From Akebia trifoliata (Eukaryota > Streptophyta > Magnoliopsida > Ranunculales > Lardizabalaceae): 64,000 nt of DNA. The notes beneath the pieces were generated by a model. It searched no databases and was not told where the DNA came from. It was given only the letters and a program-made list of their open reading frames with translations. The position numbers and the translations under genes were made by a program. Of this stretch, positions 46,070-59,100 are shown piece after piece (positions within the stretch are counted from its first letter, which is position 1; every line of letters starts with the position of its first letter). The DNA lies in contig CM030716.1 of NCBI GenBank assembly GCA_017979445.1, positions 14,775,443-14,839,442 of the forward strand. The letters run 5' to 3'.

Positions 46070-49000
46070 ATAAGATATTAAAATTCAACTCGAAACAGCC
46101 TTAGAAAGACAGTCTAACTTACTTTTAGTATCTGAGAAGGTTACTAATGAGAAAAATGAGATACTCACCAATTTACAATAATTGAGAAATCTTTTCAATA
46201 TGGCGAACTCTACAATAGCCTATCAAAACTTAGAATTATCAAATCGTCATATGAAAATAAAATTATTAAGTTTGACATCAATGAACTACAAAAACAAAAG
46301 CCTAGACTTGAGTGTAACTACACTCAAGGAAGTTTGGAGTTAGAAAAACTTCTGGGAGTTCAAAAGCCCTATGGGGATAAATGAGGTTTGGGCTATGATA
46401 GGTATACTTCTATATCACCTCCATATATTGTCTTCATTAATTGAAAATCATTTGACTCCTAGAAGAACTTCAAGAAAGTCATCACGTGCAACTTTTATAG
46501 TGGTAGAGGTCATATGAAATTTGAGTGTATCGACCGTTTGCTTCACAACCTCACAAGTTCCCATTAGTAAATCTTTATTGGTTGAGAAGAAAAAATATGA
46601 TAAAAGGAAGACTAATCTACAAAGTGAATTTGAAAGTACTAAGAAGGAGGAGTCTTCAAAGTTGAAGGGAGTGAAGAATCCATATCTTTCCAAATAGGAA
46701 AATAATATTAGAAAATTCTACAAAAAAATTACTCTCTTGAATTTAAAAACTAGAGAACGTATTGAATCAAGTGAAGGAAATCAAGGTACAAGAAGGAATC
46801 CAAAGAAGAAATCACCTTCAAGATTACTCAAGAAGAGTAGGTCCCTTAAGAGGAACTCACCTGTTTCAAAGAGAGCAGAGTCTAATAGGAAAGTCCCTTA
46901 TTTTTCTAAATGTAATCCTCAACCCTCTAAGATAGCTTACAATAAAAAGCCAAAAGTGGGGATAACAAGTACCTCATAATTCACACAACTCTCAAAGTTG
47001 GAAATTTTACATGATAGTATCTTGATAACAGCTGCTCTGTACACATGATTAGTGACCGAAGTCATTTTAGTTACATAGTTGAGTTTAATGGAGGGTCCGT
47101 CACGTTTGGTGATGGCAGCACCACTAAGATTATTAGACGAGGCATGGTTAGTGGACTAGGATTGCCTAAGATGGAAAATGTGCTTTGTGTGGATGGTTTG
47201 AAACATAACCTTTTAAGTATATCCCAAATATGTGACAAAGGTTACCTGGTGAGTTTCAACAGTGAAGTTTGTGAGATCTTGACCCCTGATGGTAAGATTA
47301 TTATGAGAGGTCTTCGTTCTTTTGATAACTATTATGTTATCAGAGACACAGGGAAAATCACGATTTTTTGTGTAAGCAATATGGCCTAAGTTGATAAAGT
47401 TTAGCTGTGGCATCAACGACTCGGTCATGTTCACTACAAGAACTTGTCTTGTCTTGCCTCGAAAGGCTTAGTTAGAGGATTATCCAAACTAGAAAAATAA
47501 ACGAAAGATGTTTGTAGTGAATGCCAAATTGGTAAAGAAATTTGAAGTACTCACGAAAAGATAACCACTCTTGTCACCTCAAAACCTTTTACACATGGAC
47601 TTTGTAGGTCCTACTAAAGTTAGAAGTCTAGGAGGTAAGAAACACTTCTTAGTGATTGTTGATGATTACTCTATATTCACTTGGTTTACTTTTCTAAGAG
47701 AAAATTTTGATACTTTCGATGAGTTCAAAAAAATTATTAAGTAAATTCAAACAATAAAACATTTGTCCCAAGTAGAATTAAAAGTGATCATGGTGGTGAG
47801 TTTGGGGATAGTTAGTCCATATAATTTTATGATAAAAATGGAATCCGACATGAATTCTTAGCTCCTAAGACTCGCTAGCAAAATAGAGTTGTTAAGAGAA
47901 AGAATTGAGTTCTTCAGGAAATTACCACAGTCATGCTTCATAGTAAAAAACTTCCTAAAAGTATGTGGGCTAAAGTTGTGAATACTGCTTGCTACATTAT
48001 CAATTGAGTTTATCTTCAAGCATGGTTAAACAAAACAACTTATGAACTGTAGAATGGAAAAAACTCCCAATGTCAAGCATTTCAGAGTATTTTGAAGTAA
48101 ATGTTATATCCTTAAAGTCCATGAATACTTAGGTAAATTTGATTCAAAGAGTGACGAAGTAATCCTCTTGGGATATTCTTTAAACTATTGTGTTTTTCGA
48201 GTATTTAATAAGATGACCTCCTCCATTCAAAAGTTCATATTAATCGATGATCATCCCATTCAAGATAATGGTTCTTGAGATCTAGAGGTTTAGGACAAGG
48301 AAGTATTTCTTATTTCATCCCCACCTCTCTCAATGTCTCAAGTAATGAAGACATTATCAATAATGAAGGATCATCTTGCCAGTCAAATCCTTGGAGATCC
48401 TAGCATCAGTGTTAAAACCAGATGACAACTTGAGATGTTGAACAATCACCTCTACTTCACACCCAAAATGAAACCCAAAAATATTGATAAAACCCTCATT
48501 GATGAATATTGGTTTCAAGCCATGCAAGATGAACTTCTTCAATTTACTCAAAATTAGGTGTGGTACTTAGTACCTAGACCATCTGCTAGAAATGTCATCA
48601 GAACCAAATGGATATACAAGAATAAGTCTAATGAACTTGGTAATGTTGTCCTAAACAATGCTCATCTAATAACTTAGGGATACTCTCAGATTGAGAGTGT
48701 TGATTTTGCTAAGACTTTTGTCTTTGTTGCAAAACTTGAGTCGATTCAAATTCTGATGTCCATAACATGCTCTATGAAATTTAAATTATTTTAGATGGAT
48801 GTCAGGAGTGCTTTCTGCATGACATTTTAGATGAAGAAGGCAATGTTGAGCAACCTAAGGGCTTCATTGACCCTAAATATCCTCATAAAGTCTACAGACT
48901 TAAAAAGGTATTTTATGGACTTAAACATGCCCCTCGTACTTGGTATGAAAGGTTGACTCAATTTTTTGATCAACCATAATTATTTTAGGGGAAGTGTTGA

Positions 49001-49990
49001 TCAAACATTATTTGTTCAAAAGATCAAGGGTCATACCCTCATTGCCTAAATCTATGTGAACGATAATGTGTTTGGATTCACTAATGAAGTGATGGCTCAC
49101 AAGTTTGCCTATCTGATGCAATCAAAATTTGAAATGAGAATGGTGGGTGAGCTCAACTTCTTCTTTGGGTTGTAGGTTAAATAACTGAAGGATGGTATGT
49201 TTGTCTCCTAGATGAAGTATTCGCGAGAATTGGTAGATCATTTTGATCTTCAATCTGGTGGAATTCACCACACCCTATGAGCACCACACTCAAGCTTTTT
49301 AAAGATATATCTGGAAAAAGTGTGGATTAGTACCTTAACAAGAGTATGATAGGTAGCCTTCTCTAATTTACATCCAATCGGCCAGACATCACCTACTTTG
49401 TTGGAGCATGTGCCCACTTTTAAGCCAATCCTAAGGAATCACATTTAACGTCTATCAAACGGATCATCCGTTATATGGCTGGCACCTCCAAATATGGCCT
49501 ATGGTATTCCTTTGATTCATCTTTAATTATTGTTGGGTATTCCGATGTCAATTGGGTCGAAAACGTTGATGATCAGAAATCCATCAGTGACGGTTATTTT
49601 ATATAAAAAATTGTCATATTGTTTGGCAAATCAAGAAACAGAACTCCATTTCCTTGTCCACTGTTGAGGTCGAGTAAATTACGACTAAAAGTTGTTGTAT
49701 CCAATTTCTGTGGATGAAACAGTTACTTCTGGACTACAAGTTATCTCAAGTAATGGTGAGTTTATTCTACGACAATACCATCAATATCTCGAAGAATCTT
49801 GTCCAATACTTTCAGACTAAATATATTGATATTCAATATCCTTTCATTCGACATCCTTTCATACGTTAACTTGTTGAAGATCATGTCATTTCTTTAGAAT
49901 ATATTTTGACTAAGAGTCAACTTGTCGATATTCTTATAAAACCCTTGGATTTGATGTGATTTGAACATCTTCGAAAATCCATTAGTTGTG
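46070..49990 (+). pseudogene. Copia-2 gag tail and pol remnant
   Basis: After element E the gag tail continues (lysine-rich frame 46737-46979). The pol order follows. Protease/pre-integrase region is at 47045-47389 (GGSVTFGDGSTTKI, DGLKHNLLSISQICDKGY), then LWHQRLGHVHYKN near 47402. The integrase core is near 47580-47880 (MDFVGPTKVRSLGGKKHFLV, VIVDDYS, SDHGGEF). RT lies near 48500-49060 (YWFQAMQDELLQF, TKWIYKNK-type motif). RNase H lies near 49530-49920 (GYSDVNWVENVDDQKS, SLSTVEVE). Stops in every domain make it non-functional. The Sirevirus-like order and LTR agree. A 3' LTR could not be recognised after 49990. Confidence 0.78.
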
Positions 49991-50289
49991 ATCATTGTGA
50001 GCTCTCGGTTCAAGATATTGGCTGAATGCTAGATAACACTTTCAGAAATCCTCGATTTCTAGTTTTTTTGTCTAACATGGGAAAATTCGAGTCTTTGGAC
50101 TCATTTCTTGTGAAAATTCGAGTTATATCTAAGGTTCTGACCTCCATCGTGTGAAATATTTTTAAAACCTTTTTCATGTCATTTTCGGGCCATTTAAATA
50201 ATTTTTGTTGAATCTTTAGCTTTTGTAGAACTTGTTTTTATTGGTAGATTTGAGTTCATAGACCCCTCCTAAGTTATTTCTCAAGCTTT
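49991..50289. other. No recognisable gene; tail of copia-2 or unassigned
   Basis: T-rich, with AAATTCGAGT phrases near 50080 and 50120 repeated in tandem and paired phrases TTTGAGTTCATAGACC/TTTGGGTTCATAGACC near 50250 and 50300. No LTR start or coding motif found. Confidence 0.4.
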
Positions 50290-51020
50290 TATCAAGATTT
50301 GGGTTCATAGACCTTTCTTGATTTATATGGACTAATCTATAATGTTAAAGATCACAAGACTTGAAAATATAAGCATAAATATTAATTTTGAACATACCTA
50401 ACATAGTATAGTCCTTACCAACAAACATATCATTTTTTACCAACTTAAATTCGTGTTTCCTTAAAATAGCACTAGAAACAAGATGCTTCTTTATATCAAA
50501 GACATACAAGACTTCTCTAAGAGTCAATAACTTCCCAGAGGTAAACAAGAGCTCAACAACGTCCTTTCCCATGACCTTGGATGAGGAAGAATTTCTCATG
50601 AATATATCCATCCCATCCCCTACTAGTTCGTAAGAGGTGAACATATTCTTACCACAACAAATGTAACAGGCTACACCAGTATCAATGTACTAGTCACCAT
50701 CTCCTCCAATCATATTGATTTCAGACGTAATGACAACCTTCTTGTTGTTTTCATCTTGTCATTATTATCTCTTTATATTTCATATCTTTACCAACATACC
50801 TATAATGGAAAATTTTATTTATGTGTCCAAGTTTCTCACAAGTAAAGCATAACTGTGGTTTTTGGTCCTTGTTTTATCTCCAATCCTTCCTTTTAGTCTT
50901 CTTCTTTCCACCTTATTTTTTATCTTATTCTCCATGATTCAAACGTTTTTTCTTCTTGGACATAGCCTCCATGATGTTAATTTTAATTATGGGTTCATCA
51001 TGCTCTTATTTCTAGGGTAA
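50290..51020 (-). pseudogene. Copia-3 fragment: gag end, protease and pre-integrase
   Basis: From high to low coordinates on the minus strand: a zinc-knuckle-like LCFTCEKLGHI (near 50840), a protease-type DTGV segment near 50690 and MFTSYELVGDGMDIFMRNSS (50644 onward). Then come LLTLREVLYVFDIKKHLVSS, MFVGKDYTMLG and a WHYRLVHIN form of the LWHxRLGH motif near 50335. It duplicates domains present in copia-1 and copia-4, so it is a separate element. It is cut on its 5' side by the Athila LTR and fades at about 50290. Confidence 0.75.
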
Positions 51021-51025
51021 GTTTT

Positions 51026-52989
51026 GATAAGGTCCCGTAAAACCACTTTTTGGGATCGTAATTATACAAATATGATTAACACCTAATTGCTAATTATCTC
51101 AAATAACCAAAAATTGCATTAATATGCCAAAATATTAAACCTAAGGGTATGTTTGATTGCACATGAAAAATAGGGTGAAAAATCAATTTCCATGGAAAAT
51201 GACATTTTTCAAGTGTTTGATTGCACATGGAAATGGAAATTCATTTTCCACCCTATTCAAAAAGTCCACTAAATCATGGATTTCACTTTCCCACCCATAT
51301 AGATTGGAAAATGAAATCCACTTATATTTTTCATCATCAATTCTTCCCTACCACCACCATTACCACCACCACTATTACACTAACCTCTTCGTCGTCGTCA
51401 TCGTCGTCGTCACCATCGCCATCACCGTCGCCGTTGACTCCATCTTCGACCACCTTCTCTCTCTCTCTCTCTCTTCTTCTTTTTCTTCTTCTGCATTCCT
51501 CACCTCCTCCGCCATCACCACCACCACGTTCTCCCCCCATCTTCCTCACTTACCTCCGTCGTAGCCATAGTCGTCGTCACCCCCGTCGCCATCGCCACAT
51601 CCTCCCCCTCCCTCTTCCTCGTCATTTTCCTCTTCCTCTCCTTCTCCTCTCATCTTCTTCCTCATTTTCCTCTTCTTCTATTTTCTCATATTTTTTCCAT
51701 GATTTTATCCAAGTGAAATCAAACAATGGAATTTGATTTTCCAACCCTACCTATTTTCCACAACTAATTTTCCATGGATTTCAAATTCCATGGAAAGTGA
51801 CTTTGCATGTAATCAAACATACCCTAACAGTTTTTCTAACTATTTATAGGGTTAATGAGTAAATTCGAACACAAAGAATTTTGTAATAATTTTTGTTACA
51901 ATGTACGATTTAAATGGGACTAGCCAACAAAAACTTAAAGCCAAAGGGTGCCACATCACCACGTCGCAGTAGGTCACGACCGTGCTATGGTAATATCAAG
52001 AAATTTTGCCTCGAGATTCAAACTGTGATTTCTAAACTCTTCTGTCGTTGTAACTGAAGGTCTTTCTGGAAACGATTGAAGGGAAAACCCGACTCAATAG
52101 TCCAATTAGAAAATTATAAATTGAGGGTTGTCTCAAAGGAAGGGGTCCCTCTTCTTCTTTCTAATTTCTTTATAATTTTCTGATTTTTCCTTTGAGAAAA
52201 AGAATTTTTGTAAAAGTGAGATCTCAAGAGTATTTTTCTTTCATCTTTGTTCTTTGAATTTCTTTGTAACTCCATTGGAGGATCATCAAGAAGGAATTGA
52301 ATTGCAAATAGACTCTTCTCATTCTCTTCTCTACCATGTTTCCCTTATTTTACGATTGTTGTAATTTGTTCATCGCGGTAATCAGTTAAACTCTCTTTAG
52401 AGAGGTCGATGATGCTAGAGCGAGTTCATCTTAATATTACTATTTCAATTCCATTATTTCTATTTTAATTGTATTCTTATGAAGCCTCTTAAGGTGAGAT
52501 CATCTACTTTGTATTTCTAATTCTAACTTTGATGATTATTACTTAGATGAGTTCAAGCTTAATTATACTTTGTGATAAATTCAAAAAATAAGTTGGATAA
52601 TCCCCTATAAGTTTATTATTCATAATTGATATTTTCTAATTACCTTCAAGTAATTAATTGATTTATCTTCCAATCCATGAACAACGATTAGTTACGTGAA
52701 TTGAGTTAAAATGAGAATTATTGAGCATTATGATGACTTGCAAAGGCTAATTTGATATCTCTAAGCCTTTCCTACATTATTTTTAATCTCTATTCTTAGT
52801 CTCATTTCAATTTTTAATTCATTTATTAGTTGTAATTCTTCTAATCTGTTTTAAAAATTCTGTTTTGGTTTCAACTAGAAGAAAAAAGTTGAATCTCCAT
52901 TGTCCCTGTGGAATGAATTTTATTCCCAAAGTTTATTCTTATTATTTGTTCAATCTTACATTTCTTCAACCGAAATAGTTACACGATCA
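51026..52989 (+). repeat. 5' LTR of an Athila-type gypsy element, carrying a MITE
   Basis: The right border is firm: TACACGATCA ends at 52989, three bases before the primer-binding site. The left border is inferred at TGATAAGGTCCCGTAAAACC (51026), where the copia-3 gag ends. Without the MITE and its duplication the LTR would be about 1.28 kb. TATA-like sequence TATTTATAGGG is at about 51840. No second LTR was recognised at the other end. Confidence 0.5.
51145..51824. mobile_element. PIF/Harbinger-like MITE with microsatellite-rich interior
   Basis: Ends GGGTATGTTTGATTGCACATG and CATGTAATCAAACATACCC form inverted repeats. They are flanked by a 3-bp TAA duplication (51142-51144, 51825-51827), as expected for the PIF/Harbinger superfamily. 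Subterminal phrases around CCATGGAAA occur on both sides. The 680-bp interior has no transposase. It holds pyrimidine-rich simple repeats (CCACCA, TCGTCG, CTCTCT, TTCTTC) from about 51337 to 51700, so long open frames there are low-complexity artefacts. Confidence 0.78.
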
Positions 52990-52992
52990 AAT

Positions 52993-53010
52993 TGGCGCCA
53001 TTGCCGGGGA
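52993..53010 (+). other. Primer-binding site of the Athila-type element, tRNA-Asp type
   Basis: TGGCGCCATTGCCGGGGA differs by one base from the TGGCGCCGTTGCCGGGGA site usual for Athila elements. Confidence 0.85.
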
Positions 53011-54297
53011 CAACAGTTAGATTAATTTTTAATTCGAAAAAAGTCCAAAATAGATTTGAAACACAACTGAGATTTATTTGCTTGAAACAGAAACTAAACA
53101 AACAAAGAAAAAATTGAAAATATTTTCATTACAATCTACGAGACATCAAAAATTTGTCCAATTTTTTTTATTGTTGTCAGAATTTCACCGCCCCACGGTG
53201 ACTTAGCAGCCGTTGCTGTTAATTTTTCTTGACCTAGTTTTTGACATTCTTCTTATTGTAATAGTGGTATTTGTTTTGTTAGCATTCTAATTTGAATAAA
53301 TCTTGTTATTTTCAGGTGAGGGATTCGACGAAAATCAACGAACGGTGACAAGTAAATTTTTTTTTATCCACCGAATTAGATTCTTTGCCAAGAAGACAAC
53401 AACTTTCAAACTTTCTTTTCATTTTAATTTTACTAGAAAAAATTTTATATTAGGAATTTGAATTGTAATAATTTAAATTTCATCTGAGAGGGCTTGGCTT
53501 GTAATAGTTCTAGGGACAGACGACAGTGAAACGAAATTATCTTGACCCCTTGGGTTCGTACATCGAAATTGGTGTTGGTGACCCAGTCGACTCAGATTGT
53601 TCATCCTTTGTCTAGAAGGGGAGATAATTTTTGCACCATTTACGCACCTCTTGTTAGTGAGTTTCTATGTTGATTTTGAATGATTAATCTATACACCTCA
53701 ATTTTCACATAGTTATAAGGGCACCCTTACGAGGATGATGTCATAAGATAATAATTGGATTTCATCATTGATATCTTGTCCTTTTAGAAAATTAGATTCA
53801 CAACCACAAAATTAATTAAAATTGGTTAGACTTGACTCTAGGTCCCATTGAGCTTATTAAGCAAAGCTAATCTGAGTTGTACCAACTGCACTTCTTAATC
53901 AAAAATAGTGTCAAAGTGTAATCCTGCCCTATTGTACCACATGTATTAGGGGGATAGACAACGTTTATTGTAGACGAGAGGTGATTTAAGAATGCCCTTG
54001 CTCAGCATCGTACAGCACCTCTTACTTAGGGATTAAACTGGCTATTTTCGATTTCAGAGATCTGGGTTGGAGGCTTAGATTATTCCTTTGAATTAGTTAA
54101 AAGCTGTCTAGTCTTATGAACCTAGTGATCACGTATGAATTCATCCCTCTTTTTTGTGCAATTCTATAGTGTATGTTAGGTAGGAGATCTCAGAAAAATC
54201 CAATTGAATAATTTGATACAGAAATCACAAGATCTCATCCACTACTTAGGGTTAAAAGAGAAATCAACATCGTACCTACCCCACTAGTCCTAGAAAT
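53011..54297 (+). other. Non-coding leader of the Athila-type element
   Basis: No gene. It contains the module 53880-54095 shared with elements B and E (core GGGGGATAGACAACGTTTAT, then TAGACGAGAGGT, CCTTGCTCAGCAT). Otherwise AT-rich. Confidence 0.6.
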
Positions 54298-55100
54298 GGA
54301 TCCACATCCAATTTCATCTCATCATCTTCATGAGGATCAACGGACTCTCAACAAGTTGTTTGCTCCTATTATAGCCAATCATCATTATTGCATCGCTTTA
54401 CCAGCTACAAATGTGGCACAGTTTGAAATAAAGGTAGCCACCATCAATATGCTGCCCAAATTTCATGGTTTCTAGAGTGAAAAATTGTATAATCATCTTA
54501 ATAAATTCTTGACCTTGTGTCAGACGTTCAAAAATGATTACCTCGATATAGAGAATGTCAAGCTTAGGTTGTTCCCTCTCTCTCTCTCGAAGATCATGCT
54601 ATGGCATGGTTAAATTCTTTGGCCTCTAACTCTATCACCACGTGGGATGAGTTATCGAGAAAATTTATGGTTACATTCTTTTCGATGGCAAAAACAGAAC
54701 ATTTCAAAAATGTTATTAGAAACTTTAACGACCTTTTTATCAAATGTCCGCATCATGGGATAGATAAAGTCCAATTAGTCATTTTTTTTTTATTGTGATC
54801 TCCCAACAGCCCAACATATCCTTCTGGAGTCTATGCATCAAGGAAAGTTCATGAATCAGACTCTTAATCAGGCATACGAATTCCTAGTAGAACTGGTTGA
54901 GAATGCTCGAAATTGAAGCACAAACTTAGGAGATTTCGATAGAAGAGATTTGGGAACCAAGAAACTGGGCATGTATGAGATCAAAATTGATCTCGATCTC
55001 AAGAATGTCATGACTAGCCTTGTTAGTTGCCTGCAAAGTTTCAATAAGAAGTTTGACGCTTTCAATGTCAAAGCCAATCTTCAAGAGTCAACTCTAATTT
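54298..55100 (+). pseudogene. Athila-type gag remnant
   Basis: It starts MDPHPISSHHLHEDQ at 54298. It then shows the capsid pieces FHGF, IENVKLRLFPLSLS, WHG/AWLNSLASNSITTWDEL (54601 frame), FNDLFIKCPHHGIDKVQLV, and near 54800-54915 the conserved AYEFLVELVENARN segment. Stops and frameshifts break it at several places. The order and CPHHG motif fit Athila gag proteins. Confidence 0.78.
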
Positions 55101-56149
55101 TGTAAGTTACTATAGAAACATTTTCATCATGTCTGCTCTGTGAAAGCTCCATTCATTCCATTGAGGATTTTCCCACCTTGCCAGTAGTAAAGGCCAAACC
55201 AGCTAATGCTATCAGAACTTACAACACATACAGGAAACCTATTCCTAACTCTTATAGTCAAACGTACCATCCCGACAATAGGTTTCACCGTAATCTTTCG
55301 TTTCGACAGAATGAACCTATTCAACTAGGAGGTCCACCGGGTTTCCAGAAAAATTATAACCATCAAGCTCATTCTAATGTGAACTTATCTTTAGTTTCGC
55401 AACCATCTTACTCTCCACTTCCAAATTTTGATCAACGAGTAATCGTTGTCGATCTCATGACTAATCTTGTCATTAGAATTAATGATGGTTGAGTTGTTAA
55501 AGCAACAACAAAAAATCATACAATAACAAATCCAGACCAACTAGAATCAGTCTCAGATCAATCAAGTTAGTACACAAGCAATTAACAAACTAGAGGTTCA
55601 GTTGGGTCAATTAGCTTCATCTCCAAGAGAGAAAAACAAAGGGCAATTTCCCAATCAAACAGTGTCCAATCCAGGATGAATTGTCCCCAAGGGACAGTAT
55701 GAAATAACAAGCCACGGAAGTTCCTTTAATTCTATTCAAGCCATCCACACCTTACGATCCGATAAATTGGTAGACAATAAAGTAGAAATGCTTGAGGAAG
55801 TTCTACCAAAAGGAACAACCTCCAATGCACCTTCCACAGATTAAGAGGACCAATCCAAGGAAACATCTCCACCACTTGAAAGTTAAATAATAATTCCCAA
55901 AGCCCCATTTTCACATAGACTCATAGACAACAAAAAGAAAAATAATTGAAAGAAGTTTTAGAAGTTTTTAAAAATGTTCAGATTAATATTCCCTTCCTTG
56001 ACGCAATTCGTCAAATTCTTTCGTATGCCAAATTTCTTAAAAATCTTACCACTGTGAAACGTAGAACTCATGTGCCAAGAGAGCCTGTGATGATAGTCAA
56101 ATTTTCTTGTCTGATTCAGTAGACAATCGTTCCCAGATTCAAGGACCCT
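55101..56149 (+). other. Athila gag-pro spacer, degraded
   Basis: An open stretch at 55178-55492 (rich in Asn/Pro/Ser/Tyr) and KLEVQLGQLAS-like sequence near 55585-55620 resemble the low-complexity gag tail of Athila elements. There is no intact domain. Confidence 0.5.
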
Positions 56150-59100
56150 AGCTGTCCTACAATTTCTGTGCACATCGGAGACACAATGATTGAGAAATGT
56201 CTATTAGATCTCGGGGCTAATGTACATCTTCTTCCCTTCTCTGTTTACCAACAACTACATTTGGGGGAACTTAAGCCTATTCACTTTGAGTCTAGCATAT
56301 AGATCAGTGAAGATTCATAAGGGAATAGTAGAGGATGTGATCATTAAAATCAAAGATTTCTACTTTCCTGTCGACTTCGTGATTCTTGACATTGAACCAA
56401 TCATTAACTCAAACACTCATATTCCAGTCATCCTAGGAAAACTCTTCTTAGTCACTTCTGATGCAGTCATCAAGTATCACAATGGTATCATGACCCTAGC
56501 ATTTGGGGACATGAAACTCAAGGTAAGTGTCTTCCATAATAAATTCCAATCCACTGACATGGATGATCTGGAAGAAGTCAACATGATTGATATGTTGGTC
56601 AGTACCACCTTTGAGGAAGTAAATAATAAAGATCCATTAGAAGAGTACTTTGGCCAATTCGGCCTTGAGTTCGATATCCAAAAATCCATTAGGGAGGTGA
56701 ACTCCCTTCTTGAATCCATCCCTATGAAAGATTGGAAACAAAAAAATTAAGAGTCTCTCTACTCTCTCGTCATCTCTATTAGTTGAAGAAATTCCCAAAT
56801 TAGAGTTAAAGCAATTGCCTGACACATTGAAATATGCATTTCTAGGAAATGCCGAGACTTTCCCCATCATTATTTCTCCTAATCTAGAAAAATCACAAAA
56901 AGATAAGTTACTTGACATTTTACACGAATATCGAGAAGTTATTGGTTGGACCAAGCTGGTATAAAAAACATCAGTCCTTCTATGGTCATACACCAGATCC
57001 ACCTTGAGAAAAATTCCAAACCTTCGAGAGAACCATAGAGTTGACTTAATCTAGTTTTTTAAGAGGTAGTCCAAGGAGAATTCCTCAAACTTTTCGATGC
57101 GGGTATTATATACCCCATCTCTGACAGGAAATGGGTCAGTCCAGTTCAAGTTGTCCCAAAGAAATCAAGTGTCACAGTTGTGACAAACTAGGACAATGAA
57201 CTCATACCTACTCGTGTCCAGACTGGATGGAAAGTTTGTATAGACTACCGAAAATTGAATGCGATGACACGTAAAGATCACTTTCCTCTTCCATTCATCG
57301 ATCAGATGCTCAAATGTTTTGCCAGTCATGTCTATTACTATTTTCTTAATGGATATTTGGGATATAATCAAATCCCAATTGCTCCAGAAGACCAGGAAAA
57401 GACTATCTTTACTTGTTCATTTGGGACCTTTGTCTATCGATGCATGTCCTTTAGGCTATGTAATGCCCCTGTCACCTTTCAAAGGTCTATGTTGAGCATA
57501 TTCTCTGATATGGTCAAAAAATTTCTTGAACTCTTCATGAATGACTTTATGTGTTTGGGTTAAGCTTTGACACCTATTTGCACCACTTAAAGCTAGTCTT
57601 AGCTAGATATCGAGAGAAGCACCTTATGCTAAATTGAGAGAAATGTCATTTCATGGTCACCTTTAGGATAGTTTTAAGACATTATTTCCCATAAGGAAAT
57701 TGAGGTACATAAAGCCAAAATCGATCTTATCGCAAATCTACCTCCTCCTAGAACTATGAAGGAAGTTCGATCGTTCCTAGGACATGCAGGATTTTATAGA
57801 AGATTTATCAAAGACTTCGAAAAAATTTTAAAATCCCTGTGTGATCTGCTAGCCAAAGACACCACTTTCGAGTTCTTTACTGCTTGCTTATGACAAGTTA
57901 AAAATTGAGTTGACCTCAACACCTATTATCTACCTCCTCCTAGAACTATGAAGGAAATTCAGTCATTCCTAGGACATGTAGGATTTTATAGAAGATTCAT
58001 CAAAGACTTTGAAATTTTTTTAAAATCCCTGTGTGATCTGCTAACCAAAGACACCACTTTCGAGTTCTTTACTACTTGCTTATCTGCCTTTGACAGTTAA
58101 AAATTGAGTTGACCTCAACACCTATTATCTAATTACCCAATTGAGACCTTCCATTTGAGGTGATGTGTGATGTATCCGACTATGCAATATGAGCTATTTT
58201 GGGGTAGTGAGTTGAAAAACCCTCCATGTAATTCAGTACGCTAGCAAGATATTAAATGATGCTCAGCTCAATTATTTTATCACCGAGAATGAACTATTAG
58301 TAGTAGTTTTTGCCTTAGAAAAATTTCATTCCTACCTTATCGGATCCAAAGTAGTCATCTTCACAGACCATGCAGCGCTGAAATACCTTCTTTCCAAGAA
58401 GGATGCAAAAGTGAGGTTGATACGAAGGATCCTCCTCCTTCAAGAATTTGATATCAAAATTCGAGCAAAAAGGGATGCGAGAATGTGGGTGCAGACTACC
58501 TATCTAAGCTAGTGGTTGAAATTATTTTTGACTCTCTCCCAACTTTTGAAAGTTTTCCTGACGTATAAATCATGGTGATTTCTAGTCTTGACACACCTTG
58601 GTATGTTGACATTGTCAACTACCTGGTGACAGGTCAAACCCCTACTTCTTGGAATAAATAAAATCATCTGCGCTTCCTTGCCTAAGTCAAATGGTTCTTC
58701 TGGGATGATCCGTATTTATTAAAATGCTGTCCAAACTAGATAATTCATCGGTGTATTTTTAAGATAGTAAAATAATATGCTCGAGTTTTGCCATAATCAT
58801 ATTTGTGGTGAGCACTTTGGAGGGAAGAAAACAACAGTTAAAATCTTACAATGTGATTTTTACTGGCCAACAATATTTCGTGATACCCATCTCTTTGCTA
58901 AATCTTGTGATAGATGTCAACGTCTATAAAAAATTAACCAAAGAAATGAAATCTTCAAACAACCAATTCTAATCATCAAAATCTTCAATGTTTGGGGCAT
59001 TGACTTCATGGGTCCCTTTCTCGTTTCACACGGATTCCAATACATTCTAGTCGCAGTTGACTACGTGTCAAAATGGGTTGAAGTGACAACTTGTAGAACC

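Noticed and set aside
50290..51020. Copia-3 fragment as the missing 5' part of copia-1
   Set aside because: Both contain the post-protease and LWHxRLGH-type segments, so they overlap in content and must be different copies.
51157..51736. Long overlapping frames rich in Ser, Thr, His, Asp or Pro
   Set aside because: They come from CCA/TCG/CT microsatellites inside the MITE and have no gene-like composition.
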